This document shows positions 62,801 through 64,000 of a DNA stretch of 64,000 nucleotides, one piece after another. The translations under genes and the position numbers were made by a program. The DNA is taken from positions 124,001-188,000 of the forward strand of contig CAXXFR010000031.1 of assembly GCA_963667455.2 (NCBI GenBank), given 5' to 3'. Position 1 is the first letter of the stretch, and each line of letters starts with the position of its first letter. The notes below the pieces were generated by a model, which searched no databases, was not told where the DNA came from, and worked only from the letters and a program-made list of their open reading frames with translations. This stretch comes from Bin55 sp963667455. Its GTDB lineage: Bacteria; Pseudomonadota; Gammaproteobacteria; Pseudomonadales; Azotimanducaceae.

Positions 62801-64000
62801 GCGACTCACCGACTTGATCTTCGATCTCAATGAAGAAATCCGGCCCGTCGATCATAAACATCACCAAATTAGCCGGTTCCTCCTGTAGGAGGGGAACCGC
62901 AGCATTCAGTACACGGGTATAGTCGTTCTCGTCAAGTGCGGCCGATGCATATTGCAGACCAGTTCGAAATTGCTTCGTGGTCGTTATGTAATCACGCAAC
63001 AGCTGGTGAAGTGGTTTGGGTGTTTCCATGATGTTGCTGAGACGCGCAACTCGCCCAATTTGCTGGCTGGAGATTGCATTCTCCAACGCCTGTTCGACTC
63101 GACTTCGGTCTTCCGGAGGCGACTCTTCTTCCTCAACCTCTTCATCATCTTTGAAGACAGCGACCAGTTTTTCGCTGGGCTCCATGCCGAGAGTTTCATA
63201 GTGCCCCAACACCTGTCCTTGAAAATTCGGATCGTCTCCAAAGTGCTTGGCGAGCTCAAGGTCCATTTCCTCAGACTCATCCAATAGGTCGATGGCGGAA
63301 CATAGACGTCGAATCATTTGGGCGGTGTAGGACAGTCGAGAGAAACGCGTGATGCTCCGCTTGGGATCAAACGGTTTCTTGCCTTCTTCATGCGTCAGCA
63401 CCTCCGAAGTCTCTTCCTCGGACTCGCTTGCTTCGTCAGCCATCTGTTTGACGACTGTCGCCAATGCCTCGTCGACTTCTGTGCGAAACACATTCAGTTT
63501 GGAGTCGGACAACTGCTGATCGTCGGGCCACGTTGCGATGAGACCCTGAATTAGCATCTCGTAGAACGTCCGATAGTCGTGAGTAACGCTGGTGTCAACG
63601 TGAGAACCCCCCATCGAAACGGTCATCATCATTCCGGTAGAGAGCACACCCATTCTGGCCGCTTGCGCCATGCGATCTTCTCTCGAAGCTGCCTGCAGAG
63701 CGGTCGGCAACCCCCTCAGGACCTTCAACATGGCACTGGCGTAGAGCGCGTTCGCAACATCGAACTGGCCGATGCCTTCTCGCAGCGCCGCCGTCTTGAA
63801 TTGCAACTCGAGACTATCTCGATTCACGGAGAGCGCTTGACTGTAGGATGCAAGCGCTTCCCTATCGTACCCTTCCGCGTGAAACAGATCGGCCTTGGTC
63901 TTGTTGACGTCGATCTGACCCGTGATGTCTCGCACGAGAGACAACGACTTCTCGGCCCCAATCGTCTCGCCCTTGGACAGCAGCGTCCTCGCAATGCTGA
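59850..64000 (-). CDS. Giant exported TPR-like repeat protein, copy 2, N-terminus cut by window end
   Basis: The frame is open from the stop at 59850 to the window end (about 1383 residues seen) and aligns along its whole length with the C-terminal part of copy 1; at 64000 it reads SIARTLLSKGETIGAEKSLS (SVARTLLSKGETIGAEKSLS in copy 1), so at least 850 further residues are expected beyond the window. The acidic insert is kept (ESEEETSEVLTHEEGKKP). The C-termini are almost the same (EIRDIALEAGEAEYAQELDA and on). Nucleotide identity looks highest near the window end and lower toward the 3' half. Function unknown, probably periplasmic. Confidence 0.85.
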   Translation of the reverse strand, partial: SIARTLLSKGETIGAEKSLSLVRDITGQIDVNKTKADLFHAEGYDREALASYSQALSVNRDSLELQFKTAALREGIGQFDVANALYASAMLKVLRGLPTALQAASREDRMAQAARMGVLSTGMMMTVSMGGSHVDTSVTHDYRTFYEMLIQGLIATWPDDQQLSDSKLNVFRTEVDEALATVVKQMADEASESEEETSEVLTHEEGKKPFDPKRSITRFSRLSYTAQMIRRLCSAIDLLDESEEMDLELAKHFGDDPNFQGQVLGHYETLGMEPSEKLVAVFKDDEEVEEEESPPEDRSRVEQALENAISSQQIGRVARLSNIMETPKPLHQLLRDYITTTKQFRTGLQYASAALDENDYTRVLNAAVPLLQEEPANLVMFMIDGPDFFIEIEDQVGESLVTLDEEFMRDSEVQRVVRGYYNAVPAIWYYIKERGAISDLISLFETVVKGIQPTQFPSAMQMDIYGLHKDLLSKPLDEELQTRVLEATTDMMQATAKQDEFIQRYATELVFNFEVDPANVDTYKQIVEDHQLILKGSEKIGELVNTYYSGDEQGAYRMLLEMYTEDPNLSFYSGDALFKAFRDQYIESLNELREGNVDDLELTKMLLNVGPRYAEPDPEMDLTSDERLEIYEKLVERYPEEKEFLLYLIYTQVNAHERENLMKYLRTYYELDNTEEFMRTAYYLTAVENENYDLALSIALDGGSDLRYQEVREEIYERSETAAQMGPMETGSILLMIRGLDPYDTITRMVGGVGGIEKAVARMQEIVASDDVDPEEIPLLLRRLWRGTQAAGLGDQMRNFYGNQSVIPMLLQWPSTGTPSPNVMYMSIGLPLASAGGSLRQRLNPGQDEDAEEQPTLLELLISKAPLGRDFELLLMSLQPYERKNSSQVYSLVAQAYIAFPQSLEARMPELSERLVANVANEHEFTLWMTLVRESDASVSQEEADALVSKSRDLQAPTDDQLLSIAELLAQQGYNEEAVDCYESLMIRTIDYSEFTDQRGRIYYGPNMGIPMDAMTLLESANEHLSHEYAARFASRMMSYLRPVGDSPEIEQLYQAFLLRGLSVVHDPSDVVDIAKEWSPDIDETVDVVESFDGIRLIHLGRVFNRAGDFDRSATYTKALFSKLSIESKPSVEETGFINVRMMGNAMYQLMNTLQTVGTTFGLSLPNVGPSLSFGPMDEEPLPTGASMYISLLDESIDFDNAASVDATVANLASWLDEPEFSVQVLLEAIATISFICFERGDPDRARAVASVMQDWLLSQDLETLDSRTLSSFTLIVPVIDFVVDPQIVRTMFELQILSQQQSYELLQALSEQESGSDLLGAAKLLDTEFAGLGVLREIRDIALEAGEAEYAQELDARILVLENAYESIELVGGFDEVTESS

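Noticed and set aside
1..64000. CRISPR arrays, insertion sequences, integrases, phage genes
   Set aside because: No regularly spaced repeats, transposase or integrase motifs were found on either strand; the repeats seen are gene duplications.

Overview
The window looks like a chromosomal piece of an uncultured, aerobic, Gram-negative heterotroph. A LpxL/HtrB-type lipid A acyltransferase (38.6-39.5 kb) and a three-part RND efflux system with an outer-membrane channel (32.5-38.5 kb) point to an outer membrane. The gene set suggests a metabolically broad, proteobacterium-like organism: three luciferase-like F420-type oxidoreductases, two Fe(II)/2-oxoglutarate dioxygenases, CaiB-type CoA transferases, acyl-CoA enzymes and homogentisate catabolism. 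I cannot assign a lineage from this sequence alone. No phage, transposon, CRISPR array, rRNA or ordinary tRNA gene was seen.

Layout. 1-6.1 kb (minus strand): a tight run of phytanoyl-CoA dioxygenase, enoyl-CoA hydratase, MoxR-type AAA ATPase, CoxE-type VWA protein and a peptide-binding protein cut by the window edge. 6.5-14.1 kb (plus): a putative lipoprotein, a small membrane protein, an amidohydrolase, a YejA-YejB-YejE-type peptide importer without its ATPase, and a CoA transferase. 14.2-20.6 kb: histone-deacetylase-like hydrolase, Eis-like acetyltransferase, two LLM oxidoreductases with a PNPOx-like protein between them, and methylmalonate-semialdehyde dehydrogenase. 20.8-26.6 kb: two large single-pass repeat proteins (a third paralogue lies at 43.1-45.0 kb) and a tandem pair of small two-segment membrane proteins. 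26.9-31.3 kb: a third LLM oxidoreductase behind a strong RNA hairpin, then a Ro60-like (TROVE) gene with Y-RNA-like genes directly upstream, and a DUF4143-type ATPase. 31.5-42.9 kb: TauD-type dioxygenase, Cus/Czc-type metal efflux, acyltransferase, acyl-CoA synthetase and an MBL hydrolase. 45.4-52.4 kb: acyl-CoA dehydrogenase, FAH-family hydrolase, hmgA-hppD with a divergent MarR regulator, and a double-domain CaiB protein. 52.5-64 kb: two giant TPR-like secreted proteins in tandem, the second cut by the window end.

The two strongest points of interest are these. (1) At 29.60-29.84 kb, just upstream of the TROVE gene, one RNA folds as a circularly permuted tRNA (T arm, 7-bp acceptor stem capped by GTAA, then D arm), the hallmark of bacterial YrlA Y RNA; a second RNA shares its 5' conserved block but has a different body. 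(2) The giant TPR genes belong to a duplicated unit that also carried marR and caiB; the second marR-caiB copy survives only as an eroded remnant of about 360 bp between the giants, and the terminator hairpin at the caiB stop codon is kept in both copies by compensatory changes.

Four single-base insertions break three otherwise well-preserved genes between 4.1 and 10.2 kb; three of the four fall in short homopolymers, so sequencing or assembly error is a serious alternative to true decay.
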